Source: Nitratireductor indicus C115
GTDB lineage: Bacteria > Pseudomonadota > Alphaproteobacteria > Rhizobiales > Rhizobiaceae
Direction of reading: 5' to 3'
DNA length: 64,000 nucleotides
NCBI RefSeq assembly: GCF_000300515.1
Contig: NZ_AMSI01000002.1
Coordinates: 248,001-312,000, forward strand
Under the pieces are notes generated by a model. That model was not told the origin of the DNA. It worked only from the letters and a program-made list of their open reading frames with translations, and ran no database searches. A program made the position numbers and the translations under genes. Positions 18,005-26,712 of the stretch are shown piece by piece. The stretch's first letter is position 1. Each line of letters begins with the position of its first letter.

Positions 18005-18619
18005 ATGCCGGATCCGATCAGTTGGCAGCTTGCGCTGCCCTATCTCATCGCCGCGCTGATTTTCGGATATCTTCTGGGGTCGATCCCCTTCGGTCTCCTG
18101 ATAACGCGCACCGCAGGTCTTGGCGATGTGCGCAAGATCGGATCGGGTAATATTGGCGCCACCAATGTGCTGCGCACCGGCAACAAGAAACTTGCAGCCC
18201 TCACCCTTTTGCTGGACGCGCTGAAAGGAACCGCAGCCGTGCTGATTGCCGGGCTATACGGGCCCGATCAGGCGATCGCTGCCGGTCTTGGCGCGTTTCT
18301 CGGCCATCTCTTTCCGGTCTGGCTTGGCTTCAAGGGGGGCAAGGGTGTCGCGACCTATCTCGGCATCCTGATCGGGCTTTCCTGGCCCGGCGCCCTGATC
18401 TTCGCAGCCGTTTGGCTGGCCGTTGCCTTCATCACCCGCTACTCATCGCTTTCGGCGCTCGTGGCCGCGGTGGTCGTCCCGATCGGCCTCTATTATCTGG
18501 GCTATGTGCAGACGGCTGAACTGTTCATTCTGTTGAGCATCATCGTCTTCATCAAGCATCGCGCCAATATAGCGCGGCTTCTGGCAGGCACCGAAACCCG
18601 CATCGGGAGCAAGGGGTGA
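18005..18619 (+). CDS. plsY: Acyl-phosphate:glycerol-3-phosphate acyltransferase
   Basis: 204 residues, integral membrane protein of about five spans. It makes lysophosphatidate from acyl-phosphate and glycerol-3-phosphate. The three conserved loops are visible: LGSIPFG (24-30), [12 protein letters not shown] (46-57) and [10 protein letters not shown] (108-117). It follows pyrC' by 24 nt and overlaps dprA by GTGA, so pyrB-pyrC'-plsY-dprA look like one transcript, as in many Hyphomicrobiales. Confidence 0.95.
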   Translation: MPDPISWQLALPYLIAALIFGYLLGSIPFGLLITRTAGLGDVRKIGSGNIGATNVLRTGNKKLAALTLLLDALKGTAAVLIAGLYGPDQAIAAGLGAFLGHLFPVWLGFKGGKGVATYLGILIGLSWPGALIFAAVWLAVAFITRYSSLSALVAAVVVPIGLYYLGYVQTAELFILLSIIVFIKHRANIARLLAGTETRIGSKG

Positions 18620-19749
18620 CAGGGCCCCTGCCCGGCGAGCGGCGGTTGAACGACCGTCAGCGCCTCGCCTGGCTACGGCTTCTGCGCAGCGAAAATGTCG
18701 GCCCAGCCACATTCCGCGAACTGATAAACCGTTTCGGTTCGGCAGAAGCCGCGCTCGAAATGCTGCCGGAACTTGCAGCCCGCGGCGGCGCGCGTAAACG
18801 CATCGTCGTTGCATCTTCCGACGATGCCGAACGCGAGATCACCCTCGCCGCGCGTTTCGGCGCCGAGTTCATCGCCGTGGGAGAACCGGCTTATCCGCCG
18901 CTCATGCGACGCATGGAGCAACCTCCGCCCCTGATCGCCGTGAAGGGGCGGCCGGACATAGCCCAACGTCCGACCATCGCCATCGTCGGCGCACGCAACG
19001 CTTCGCTCGCCGGCATCAAAATGGCGCAGACACTGGCGCGCGAATTGGGTGAGGCCGGCTATGCCGTGGCCTCCGGTCTGGCGCGCGGCATCGATGCGGC
19101 TGCCCACAAGGCTTCTCTCAACAACGGCACCATAGCCGTTCTGGCCGGAGGACTCGACCGTCCCTACCCACCGGAGAACGATGCGCTCTATGCGGAAATC
19201 GTTCAAAAGGGAGTTGTTTTGAGCGAAATGCCCTTCGGCTGGTCGCCCCGCGCGCGCGATTTCCCCCGTCGCAACCGGATCGTGGCGGGGCTCTCCTATG
19301 GCCTGATCGTCGTGGAGGCGGCACATCGCTCGGGCTCGCTCATCAGTGCAAGGCTTGCCGCCGATATGGGCAGGCTCGTTTTCGCCGTACCCGGATCGCC
19401 GCTCGATCCACGCGCAGCCGGCACAAATCAGCTACTGAAGCAGGGTGTCACCCTGGTAACGGAAACGGCGGATGTGCTGATGGAAATCGCGCCGCTCATC
19501 GGTGCACCGCTACCTGGAATCGAGCGCCTGGAGGAGCCGGAAATTTACACCGCGGCTCCGCCGCCAAGCGACAGCGACCGCGACAGGATCATCGAGGCGC
19601 TCGGGCCCGCTCCCGTCGGCGTGGACGAACTGATCCGCCACACGGGACTGCATCCGGCCCAGGTGTTCACCGTTCTTCTCGAACTCGATCTTGCCGGACG
19701 GCTGGAACGTCACTCAGGAGGCACGGTTTCCCTTGTTGCCGACCTCTGA
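18616..19749 (+). CDS. dprA: DNA-processing protein DprA
   Basis: 377 residues. Single-strand DNA-binding RecA loader used in natural transformation and recombination. The Rossmann-like domain shows IVGARNAS (123-130), SGLARGID (153-160), [11 protein letters not shown] and [12 protein letters not shown]. The N-terminal segment resembles a helix-hairpin/SAM-like domain, and the last 60 residues a winged helix. GTG start overlapping the stop of plsY. The 3' end overlaps the convergent 75-residue gene by 36 nt. Confidence 0.95.
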   Translation: MTGPLPGERRLNDRQRLAWLRLLRSENVGPATFRELINRFGSAEAALEMLPELAARGGARKRIVVASSDDAEREITLAARFGAEFIAVGEPAYPPLMRRMEQPPPLIAVKGRPDIAQRPTIAIVGARNASLAGIKMAQTLARELGEAGYAVASGLARGIDAAAHKASLNNGTIAVLAGGLDRPYPPENDALYAEIVQKGVVLSEMPFGWSPRARDFPRRNRIVAGLSYGLIVVEAAHRSGSLISARLAADMGRLVFAVPGSPLDPRAAGTNQLLKQGVTLVTETADVLMEIAPLIGAPLPGIERLEEPEIYTAAPPPSDSDRDRIIEALGPAPVGVDELIRHTGLHPAQVFTVLLELDLAGRLERHSGGTVSLVADL

Positions 19750-19941
19750 GGCCAGCCGCTCCTCGTCCAGCTGAAACGGCCTTTGACCGCGAATGATGTC
19801 GCTTGCCTCGAGATAAGCCATCTCGATCATATAGGCGAGCATGTCGCACCTCTCGGCAAGCGCCATCGTTCGCAATTGACCGAGCATGGCCTGAAGATAA
19901 TCAAGCGTCTCGATCCGCCTCCTGCCATAATGCTCGCCCAT
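19714..19941 (-). CDS. Small conserved alphaproteobacterial protein, unknown function
   Basis: 75 residues, soluble, mostly helical, with the segment LGQLRTMALAERCDMLAYMIEMAYLEASD broken here only by my listing; I recall close relatives in many rhizobia but no named function. It has GGGAG 9 nt before its ATG and its own AT-rich upstream region, so I take it as real. Its 3' end overlaps dprA on the opposite strand by 36 nt. No catalytic residues stand out. Confidence 0.7.
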   Translation of the reverse strand: MGEHYGRRRIETLDYLQAMLGQLRTMALAERCDMLAYMIEMAYLEASDIIRGQRPFQLDEERLASEVGNKGNRAS

Positions 19942-20044
19942 CCGCCGGCACTCCCTTCAGCGCGCGGTAAACCCCAGCCTGTTGCCTGTTCCCCAGTAGT
20001 CTCCATTAAGGACCCAATAGAAGTATACACAGCATTATAAACAA

Positions 20045-20073
20045 ATAAACGAAAATTTTACCATAAACGAAAA
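20045..20073. repeat. Direct repeat ATAAACGAAAA in the topA upstream region
   Basis: The 11-mer ATAAACGAAAA occurs at 20045-20055 and 20063-20073, 18 nt apart, inside the most AT-rich patch of this neighbourhood. It lies between the divergent 75-residue gene and topA. It could be a protein-binding site pair or a curved promoter element. Confidence 0.45.
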
Positions 20074-20144
20074 ACTGTTCGCCCCTCGCCTTCCGCAAGG
20101 TGAATTTCCCCCCGCCCCCTTGACCGCACGGGAAAGCACAGCCA

Positions 20145-20168
20145 TTTGACGAGGCTGGATTCGTCAAA
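20145..20168. promoter_or_regulatory. Perfect 8-bp inverted repeat upstream of topA
   Basis: TTTGACGA, an 8-nt spacer, and TCGTCAAA form a perfect inverted repeat 50 nt before the topA start. A possible promoter (TTGACC at 20120, CATTTG 17 nt later) lies just before and reaches into it. It may be an operator or a 5'-UTR hairpin; no T-run follows. Confidence 0.4.
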
Positions 20169-20218
20169 CATCGCGGCATCGGGCAATCCGCAAAGACCGC
20201 TGGGACATTTTAAAGCTT

Positions 20219-22837
20219 ATGGATCTCGTCATCGTCGAGTCGCCCGCCAAGGCGAAAACCATCAACAAATATCTGGGCTCGAACTATAAGGTTCTGGCCT
20301 CGTTCGGCCATGTGCGCGATCTTCCGGCCAAGGATGGCTCGGTTCTTCCCGACGAAGACTTCGCGATGTCCTGGGCTGTCGACAGCGCTTCCTCAAAACG
20401 GTTGAGCGATATCACCAAGGCGGTGAAGGATGCCGATACCCTGTTTCTGGCAACCGACCCGGATCGCGAAGGCGAGGCCATTTCCTGGCATGTTCTGGAA
20501 GTGTTGCGGCAGAAGAAAGCCCTGAAGGATAAATCCGTCCGCCGCGTCGTCTTCAACGCCATCACCAAGAAAGCCGTGCTCGACGCGATGGCGCACCCGC
20601 GCGATGTCGACGTGCCGCTTGTCGATGCCTATCTTGCCCGCCGTGCGCTCGACTATCTGGTGGGCTTCACGCTTTCGCCGGTTCTTTGGCGCAAATTGCC
20701 GGGTGCCCGCTCTGCCGGGCGCGTGCAGTCGGTGGCGCTGCGCCTTGTCTGCGACCGCGAAGCCGAGATCGAGCGCTTCGTGCGCGAGGAATATTGGCAG
20801 ATCGCCGCAAAGCTAGCGACGCCGCGCGACGATCTGTTCGAGGCCCGCCTGACCGCGCTCGACGGCAAGAAGCTCCAGAAACTCGATATCAAGAACAAGG
20901 AACAGGCCGACGGCATCAAGGCGATGCTTCAGGGTGCCAGTTTCCGCGCCCTCTCCGTCGAGGCCAAGCCGACGCGGCGTAATCCCGCCCCGCCCTTCAC
21001 CACCTCGACATTGCAGCAGGCCGCTTCCTCGCGCCTCAGTTTCGGCGCCAGCCGCACCATGCAGATCGCCCAGCGCCTTTATGAGGGCATCGACATTGGC
21101 GGCGAGACGGCCGGTCTCATCACCTATATGCGTACCGATGGCGTCCAGATGGCCCCGGAAGCGCTGGATCAGGCCCGTGCGGCCATCGGCAAAGAATTCG
21201 GCGACAAGTTCCTGCCCGAAAAGCCTCGCTTCTATTCGGCAAAGGCCAAGAATGCACAGGAAGCGCACGAAGCGATCCGCCCGACGGATTTCTCGCGCAC
21301 GCCTGCCGCAATGCGCAAATATCTCGATGCCGACCAGGCTCGTCTTTATGAGATGATCTGGAAACGCGCCATCGCCAGTCAGATGGAAGCCGCAGAGATC
21401 GAACGCACCACGGTCGAGATCGAAGCTGTCAATGGCGACCGCAAGGCCAATCTGCGGGCGATCGGCTCCGTTATCCGTTTCGAGGGCTTCCTTGCCGCCT
21501 ATGGTGTCGACAAGGAAGAAGAAAACAGCGACGACGAGGAAAGCCGCCGCCTACCCGAAATCCGCGAAGGCGAAACGCAAGCCTGCCGCGAGATCGACGC
21601 GACCCAGCACTCCACCGAGCCGCCGCCGCGCTATTCGGAAGCCTCCCTCATCAAGAAGATGGAAGAGCTCGGCATAGGCCGTCCCTCCACCTATGCGGCA
21701 ACGCTGAAGACGCTTGAGGACCGCGACTACGTAACCATCGACAAGCGCCGCCTGATCCCTCAGGCGAAGGGTCGTCTCGTTACCGCCTTCCTCGAAAATT
21801 TCTTCGAACGCTATGTGGAATACGATTTCACGGCGGACCTGGAAGAGAAGCTCGACAAGATTTCGGACGGGCAGCTTTCCTGGAAGGAAGTGCTGCGCGA
21901 TTTCTGGACCGACTTTTCCAGCCATGTCGATGGCACCAAGGAATTGCGCGTCACGGATGTTTTGAATGCGCTCAATGACGAACTCGCGCCTCTGGTCTTC
22001 CCCGCCCGCGAGGACGGTGGTGATCCGCGCGCCTGCCCGCGATGCGGCTCTGGCCAGCTTTCGCTGAAGCTCGGTCGCCACGGCGCGTTTGTCGGCTGCT
22101 CCAACTATCCCGAATGCGGCTACACACGCCAGTTCGGCGAAGGCAATGGCGAGGATGGGGAAAACGGCGCCGACGGCGACAAGGTGCTGGGCAAGGACCC
22201 GCACACCGAGGAAGAGATCACCCTGCGCTCGGGTCGCTTCGGCCCTTATGTGCAGCGTGGCGAAGGCAAGGAGGCCAAGCGCGCCAGCCTGCCCAAGGGC
22301 TGGGCGCCTGCCAGCATCGATCTTGAGAAGGCGCTCGCTCTTCTCGCCCTGCCGCGTGACATTGGCAAGCATCCCGAAAGCGGCAAGATGATTTCTGCGG
22401 GGATCGGCCGCTACGGTCCCTTCCTGCTGCATGACGGCGGTTATGCCAATCTGGAATCGGTGGAAGATGTCTTCTCCATCGGTCTCAACCGGGCCGTCAC
22501 CGTGATCGCGGAAAAGAAATCTCGCGGCGCAGCCGGGCGTGGACGCGCCGCACCTGCCGCCCTCAAGGAACTCGGTGATCATCCCGATGGCGGCAAGGTC
22601 ACCGTGCGCGACGGCCGCTACGGCCCCTATGTCAACTACGGCAAGGTCAACGCCACATTGCCGAAGGGCAAGGACCCGATGCAGATCACGCTCGACGAGG
22701 CGTTGGAACTGATCGCGGCCAAGGCTGGCAAGGGCGGCAAGACGGCGAAGAAGCCTGCGGCCAAGAAGGCGCCAGCGAAGAAGACGGCTGCCGCGAAAAC
22801 GGCAAGCAAGAAAACCGCGACCAAGAAAAAGGAATAA
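20219..22837 (+). CDS. topA: DNA topoisomerase I
   Basis: 872 residues, type IA topoisomerase that relaxes negative supercoils. The Toprim domain begins at once (VIVESPAKAKTI, 4-15) with the acidic TDPDREGEAI; the nucleophile is Tyr303 in LITYMRTDG. A four-Cys zinc ribbon (CPRCGSG...GCSNYPECGY) follows near residue 605-640, then further Topo_C repeats (GRYGPFLLHDGG, GRYGPYVNYGK) and a Lys/Ala-rich tail of about 40 residues. rnr starts 4 nt after the stop, so the two are co-transcribed. Confidence 0.97.
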   Translation: MDLVIVESPAKAKTINKYLGSNYKVLASFGHVRDLPAKDGSVLPDEDFAMSWAVDSASSKRLSDITKAVKDADTLFLATDPDREGEAISWHVLEVLRQKKALKDKSVRRVVFNAITKKAVLDAMAHPRDVDVPLVDAYLARRALDYLVGFTLSPVLWRKLPGARSAGRVQSVALRLVCDREAEIERFVREEYWQIAAKLATPRDDLFEARLTALDGKKLQKLDIKNKEQADGIKAMLQGASFRALSVEAKPTRRNPAPPFTTSTLQQAASSRLSFGASRTMQIAQRLYEGIDIGGETAGLITYMRTDGVQMAPEALDQARAAIGKEFGDKFLPEKPRFYSAKAKNAQEAHEAIRPTDFSRTPAAMRKYLDADQARLYEMIWKRAIASQMEAAEIERTTVEIEAVNGDRKANLRAIGSVIRFEGFLAAYGVDKEEENSDDEESRRLPEIREGETQACREIDATQHSTEPPPRYSEASLIKKMEELGIGRPSTYAATLKTLEDRDYVTIDKRRLIPQAKGRLVTAFLENFFERYVEYDFTADLEEKLDKISDGQLSWKEVLRDFWTDFSSHVDGTKELRVTDVLNALNDELAPLVFPAREDGGDPRACPRCGSGQLSLKLGRHGAFVGCSNYPECGYTRQFGEGNGEDGENGADGDKVLGKDPHTEEEITLRSGRFGPYVQRGEGKEAKRASLPKGWAPASIDLEKALALLALPRDIGKHPESGKMISAGIGRYGPFLLHDGGYANLESVEDVFSIGLNRAVTVIAEKKSRGAAGRGRAAPAALKELGDHPDGGKVTVRDGRYGPYVNYGKVNATLPKGKDPMQITLDEALELIAAKAGKGGKTAKKPAAKKAPAKKTAAAKTASKKTATKKKE

Positions 22838-22841
22838 CGCC

Positions 22842-25160
22842 TTGGCGCGCAGGATATCCGGCAGCAAATCCCCCCGCTCCGCCAAACAGTCCGGCGCGAA
22901 AGGTTCCACAAACCCTCACCTGCCAAGCAGGGAAGAGGTTTTGCGTTTCATCACCGACAATCCCGATCGCACGGCCAAGCGCGACATAGCGAAGGCGTTT
23001 AATCTCAAGGGCGGCGACCGTGTGTGGCTGAAGGACATCCTGCGCGAACTACAGGATGAAGGGCTCCTGAAAAAGAGCCGCAAGCGCCTGATGAAACCCG
23101 GCGCACTGCCGCATGTCGTGGTTCTCGATATCTTTTCGCGGGATGCGGGCGGCGCCCTTATCGCCCGGCCTGCCGAACGCGACGATCAGGACGAGGGCGC
23201 CGGCCCCCTGCCCCTGGTCGAGATCAGGGCCCAGAAGACAGGCCGCGCCGCAGGCATTGGCGACCGCGTTCTGGCACGCGTCTTCCCTACGGACAATGAC
23301 AGCGGCCCCGCCTATACGGGCCGGGTCATGAAGGTGTTCGAGAAGCGCCGGCAGAGCGTGCTCGGCGTGCTGCGCAAGACGAAGGACGGCGGTTTGCGCA
23401 TCGAGCCGGTAGAGCGTACCCAGCGCAAACTGGTGATCGACGACGCCTTCCGCGGGGATGCCGAGGAAGGCGACCTTGTCGAAGTCGAGCCCGTTTCGGT
23501 CGGCCGCTACGGGGCAGCTCACGGCAAGGTCCTGTCGGTCATCGGCTCCCTGTCGAGCGAAAAGGCGGTCTCCATGATCGCCATTCACGCCCATGAAATT
23601 CCCTACATCTTCCCCTCAGGCGTTATCGAGGAGGCGGAAGCAGCCCGTCCCGCCGACATGTCGGGACGCGAGGATTGGCGCGACCTGCCGCTCATTACCA
23701 TCGATCCCGCCGACGCCAAGGATCATGACGACGCGGTGATGGCCGAACCGGACACCGACGAAAAGAACCCCGGCGGTTTCATTGCGACAGTCGCCATCGC
23801 CGATGTGGCGAATTATGTGCGGCCGGGTTCAGCGCTCGACCGCGAGGCTCTCAAGCGCGGCAATTCGGTCTATTTCCCGGACCGCGTGGTGCCGATGCTG
23901 CCGGAGCGCATCTCCAACGATTTGTGTTCGCTACGCGAAGGCGAGGCCCGCCCCGCCCTTGCCGTGCGCATGCGTTTCACTGCGGACGGTCGCAAGCTCG
24001 GCCACAGTTTCCACCGGGTCATGATCCGCTCGGCGGCGAAACTGTCCTACCAGCAGACACAGGCAGCCATCGACGGCGAGCCCGACGACAAGACCGGCCC
24101 GCTGCTCGATCCGGTACTGCGCCCGCTCTGGGCGGCCTATGAGGCGCTGAAACGTGGCCGCAACGCCCGCCAGCCGCTGGAGCTCGACCTGCCCGAGCGC
24201 AAGATTCTGCTCAAGGACGACGGTACGGTCGACCGCGTGGTCGTTCCCCCGCGCCTGGACGCCCACAAGCTGATCGAGGAATTCATGGTGCAGGCCAATG
24301 TGGCCGCGGCTGAAACCCTGGAGGCAAAGCGCCAGCCGCTGGTCTACCGGGTGCACGATGCACCCTCTCTGGCCAAGCAGGAAGCGCTACGCGAATTCCT
24401 GCGCACTTTCGAGATTTCGCTTGCCCGCGGCGCCCAGCTTCGCCCCGCCCAGTTCAATACCATTCTTGCCCGTGTGCGTGGCACCGAGCACGAGCAGCTG
24501 GTAAACGAGGTCGTGCTGCGCTCGCAGAGCCAGGCCGTCTACGCACCCGAAAATCTTGGGCACTTCGGTCTCAATCTTCGGCGCTACGCCCATTTCACCT
24601 CGCCGATCCGCCGCTATGCGGACCTGATCGTACACCGGGCACTCATATCCGCGCTCGGTTTCGGCAAGGACGGCATCACGCCTGACGAAGAAGCCCGCCT
24701 CGAAGAAGTGGCCGCCCTTATCTCGACGACGGAGCGCCGGGCCATGGCCGCTGAGCGCGACACGGTCGACCGGCTCATCGCCGAACACCTGTCGAGCCGC
24801 ATCGGCGAGGAATTCGAGGCCAGCATTTCCGGCGTCGCCCGGGCGGGTCTTTTTGTCCAATTGCCCGATTACGGCGCCGATGGCTTTATCCCGGTTTCCA
24901 CGGTCGGAGATGATTATTATATCTACGACGAGGCTCGGCATGCTCTGATCGGCGAGCGGAGCGGAAAAGGCTTCCAGCTGGGGGATACGGTATCCGTGCG
25001 GCTGGTGGAGGTTGCGCCCCTGGCAGGAGCCATGCGCTTTGAAATGTTGAGCGAACCCGAGCGGCTTCCCGGCACCATGAAGTCGTTCCACAAGGCAAAG
25101 GGCGGACGCGACCGCGGCAAGAGCGCGCGCAACCGTGCGTCACAGCGCAGGAGACGATAA
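22842..25160 (+). CDS. rnr: Ribonuclease R
   Basis: 772 residues, 3'-5' exoribonuclease of the RNB family that can degrade structured RNA. Order: N-terminal winged-helix/OB region (about 30-260), RNB catalytic domain with the aspartate cluster TIDPADAKDHDDAV, NDLCSLREGE and HFTSPIRRYADLIVHRAL, a C-terminal S1 domain (SGVARAGLFVQLPDYGADGF) and a basic tail. TTG start 4 nt after topA. Its stop shares a base with the ATG of the DUF983 gene (TAATG). Confidence 0.96.
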   Translation: MARRISGSKSPRSAKQSGAKGSTNPHLPSREEVLRFITDNPDRTAKRDIAKAFNLKGGDRVWLKDILRELQDEGLLKKSRKRLMKPGALPHVVVLDIFSRDAGGALIARPAERDDQDEGAGPLPLVEIRAQKTGRAAGIGDRVLARVFPTDNDSGPAYTGRVMKVFEKRRQSVLGVLRKTKDGGLRIEPVERTQRKLVIDDAFRGDAEEGDLVEVEPVSVGRYGAAHGKVLSVIGSLSSEKAVSMIAIHAHEIPYIFPSGVIEEAEAARPADMSGREDWRDLPLITIDPADAKDHDDAVMAEPDTDEKNPGGFIATVAIADVANYVRPGSALDREALKRGNSVYFPDRVVPMLPERISNDLCSLREGEARPALAVRMRFTADGRKLGHSFHRVMIRSAAKLSYQQTQAAIDGEPDDKTGPLLDPVLRPLWAAYEALKRGRNARQPLELDLPERKILLKDDGTVDRVVVPPRLDAHKLIEEFMVQANVAAAETLEAKRQPLVYRVHDAPSLAKQEALREFLRTFEISLARGAQLRPAQFNTILARVRGTEHEQLVNEVVLRSQSQAVYAPENLGHFGLNLRRYAHFTSPIRRYADLIVHRALISALGFGKDGITPDEEARLEEVAALISTTERRAMAAERDTVDRLIAEHLSSRIGEEFEASISGVARAGLFVQLPDYGADGFIPVSTVGDDYYIYDEARHALIGERSGKGFQLGDTVSVRLVEVAPLAGAMRFEMLSEPERLPGTMKSFHKAKGGRDRGKSARNRASQRRRR

Positions 25161-25600
25161 TGGCGGAAGAACAGCTTTTCGGCGGCGCGAACGTCAAGAA
25201 GAAGCCCGCGCGCTCGGCCTATGAGGCCATGAAGCGGGGATTTTTCGGGCGATGCCCCCATTGCGGCGAAGGAAAGCTCTTCCGCTCCTACCTGAAGGTG
25301 GAGGATCGTTGCGCGGTTTGCGGTGAAGAACTGCATCATCATCGCGCCGACGATCTGCCCGCCTATCTCGTTATTTTCATCGTCGGCCACATCGTGGTCG
25401 GCGCATTCATGGGCATGGAAGCGGTGACCGACTGGCCGGGCTGGGTGCACCTGTCGATCTGGGTGCCCATCACGCTGATCATGTCACTGGCCCTGATCGG
25501 CCCGATCAAAGGCTCTATCGTCGGTCTGCAGTGGGCATATTACATGCACGGTTTCGGCGGTGAGACGGATAGTTTCGAAACACATCCCGAACAGCTCTAG
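25160..25600 (+). CDS. DUF983 family membrane protein with zinc ribbon
   Basis: 146 residues. An N-terminal four-Cys ribbon (RCPHCGEGKLF...CAVCGEEL, about residues 29-58) is followed by two membrane spans near 67-90 and 97-118. The family is found next to rnr in many alphaproteobacteria; its function is unknown. It overlaps rnr by one base, which supports co-expression. Confidence 0.88.
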   Translation: MAEEQLFGGANVKKKPARSAYEAMKRGFFGRCPHCGEGKLFRSYLKVEDRCAVCGEELHHHRADDLPAYLVIFIVGHIVVGAFMGMEAVTDWPGWVHLSIWVPITLIMSLALIGPIKGSIVGLQWAYYMHGFGGETDSFETHPEQL

Positions 25601-25614
25601 GCCGGAGAGCGCCC

Positions 25615-26376
25615 GTGTCGGACACCCCCACGCGAATGGATGGCCTCGACAGGGCCGCGCTCGACAAGGCTGAAGCTAAGGATTTCGCCCTTGGCGGCAA
25701 GCCGATGCGCCCGCGCGATTCGGCTACCCTGATGCTGCTCGACCGTTCTGGCGACGTGGTGCGCGTTCTGATGGGTCGGCGGCACAGCAAACATGCATTC
25801 ATGCCGGGCCGCTTCGTTTTCCCCGGAGGCCGCACGGATGCCGCCGATGCCCGTATCCCCGTCGCCCAGGGACTGCATCCCGACGAGGAAAAGAGACTGA
25901 TCGGCAACGGCGCGCGGGCAAGTGCCGCGCGTGCCCGCGCCATTGCCATGTCGGCGGTCCGTGAGACTTATGAGGAGGCTGGCCTGCTGATCGGCGAGAA
26001 AAGCCCCTTCTCCACCAGTTCGAAAGACTGGCAGGGCTTTGCCGAACACGGCATCCGGCCTTCCCTTGCCAATCTTCGCTTCATCGCCCGTGCAGTCACC
26101 CCGCCCGGCCGAATCCGCCGCTTCGACACGCGTTTCCTCGCCATCTGGCGCGACCAGGTGGCGCTGGAACTGCCGGAGGGCGGCCCTACCAACGAGCTTG
26201 AAGAGCTCGTCTGGCTTCCCGTTGCCGATGCAAAGGAAACCGAGGTTCCGCTCATTACCCGCACCATTCTGGATGATCTCGAAAAAAGGCTGCGTGAGGA
26301 CCCGGAACTAACGCCCGGCAGCCCCGTTCCCTATTACGCCATGCGGCGCAGGATTTTCGAACGGCAGCTGATCTAA
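25615..26376 (+). CDS. NUDIX hydrolase
   Basis: 253 residues, starting at a GTG. The Nudix box ends in the clear SAVRETYEEAGLLIG and is preceded by FVFPGGRTDAAD, with an insertion of about 40 residues between the glycines and the REXXEE core. It hydrolyses a nucleoside diphosphate linked to X; the larger size and the insertion suggest the CoA-pyrophosphatase-like/NUDT19-like branch rather than MutT, but I cannot fix a substrate. It closes the topA-rnr-DUF983 run. Confidence 0.88.
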   Translation: MSDTPTRMDGLDRAALDKAEAKDFALGGKPMRPRDSATLMLLDRSGDVVRVLMGRRHSKHAFMPGRFVFPGGRTDAADARIPVAQGLHPDEEKRLIGNGARASAARARAIAMSAVRETYEEAGLLIGEKSPFSTSSKDWQGFAEHGIRPSLANLRFIARAVTPPGRIRRFDTRFLAIWRDQVALELPEGGPTNELEELVWLPVADAKETEVPLITRTILDDLEKRLREDPELTPGSPVPYYAMRRRIFERQLI

Positions 26377-26459
26377 CCCCTGTGGTGGAACCTGCCTGAA
26401 AGTCACCGGCTTTGCCGAGCAACTCAACGGCTGTAAGCTGTTTAAAAAAGGCAGGAACC

Positions 26460-26690
26460 ATGAGCGACAAGATCGACGCCGGCGAACAGGAGATCATCCT
26501 GACGGTGAAATCGGGCATCGTCACCGCCCTTGACCGCTTCATCGCGAGCGAAGGGCATGGCCAGTCGCGCGCAGAGGCCACAGAAGGCATCTTACGCAGC
26601 TGGTTGATCGAACGAGGTTTCGCCCAGCCACAGGATGATGGCGACGAAGGCCGGCGCCCCGAGGAACTCAACGCCGCCAACGACGATTGA
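26460..26690 (+). CDS. Small hypothetical protein upstream of the photolyase
   Basis: 76 residues, acidic. The middle (VKSGIVTALDRFIASEG...SRAEATEGILRSWLIERG) looks like two helices joined by a turn, in the style of ribbon-helix-helix or other small DNA-binding proteins, but the match is weak. ATG with GGCAGGA 5 nt upstream. It lies 22 nt before phrB and probably shares its transcript. Function unknown. Confidence 0.6.
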   Translation: MSDKIDAGEQEIILTVKSGIVTALDRFIASEGHGQSRAEATEGILRSWLIERGFAQPQDDGDEGRRPEELNAANDD

Positions 26691-26712
26691 ACGCCCACAC
26701 CGGCACCCCTGC

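Noticed and set aside
21551-22909. 452-codon minus-strand frame over topA
   Set aside because: Antisense to the zinc-ribbon and Lys-rich tail of topoisomerase I; its residues mirror that low-complexity DNA.
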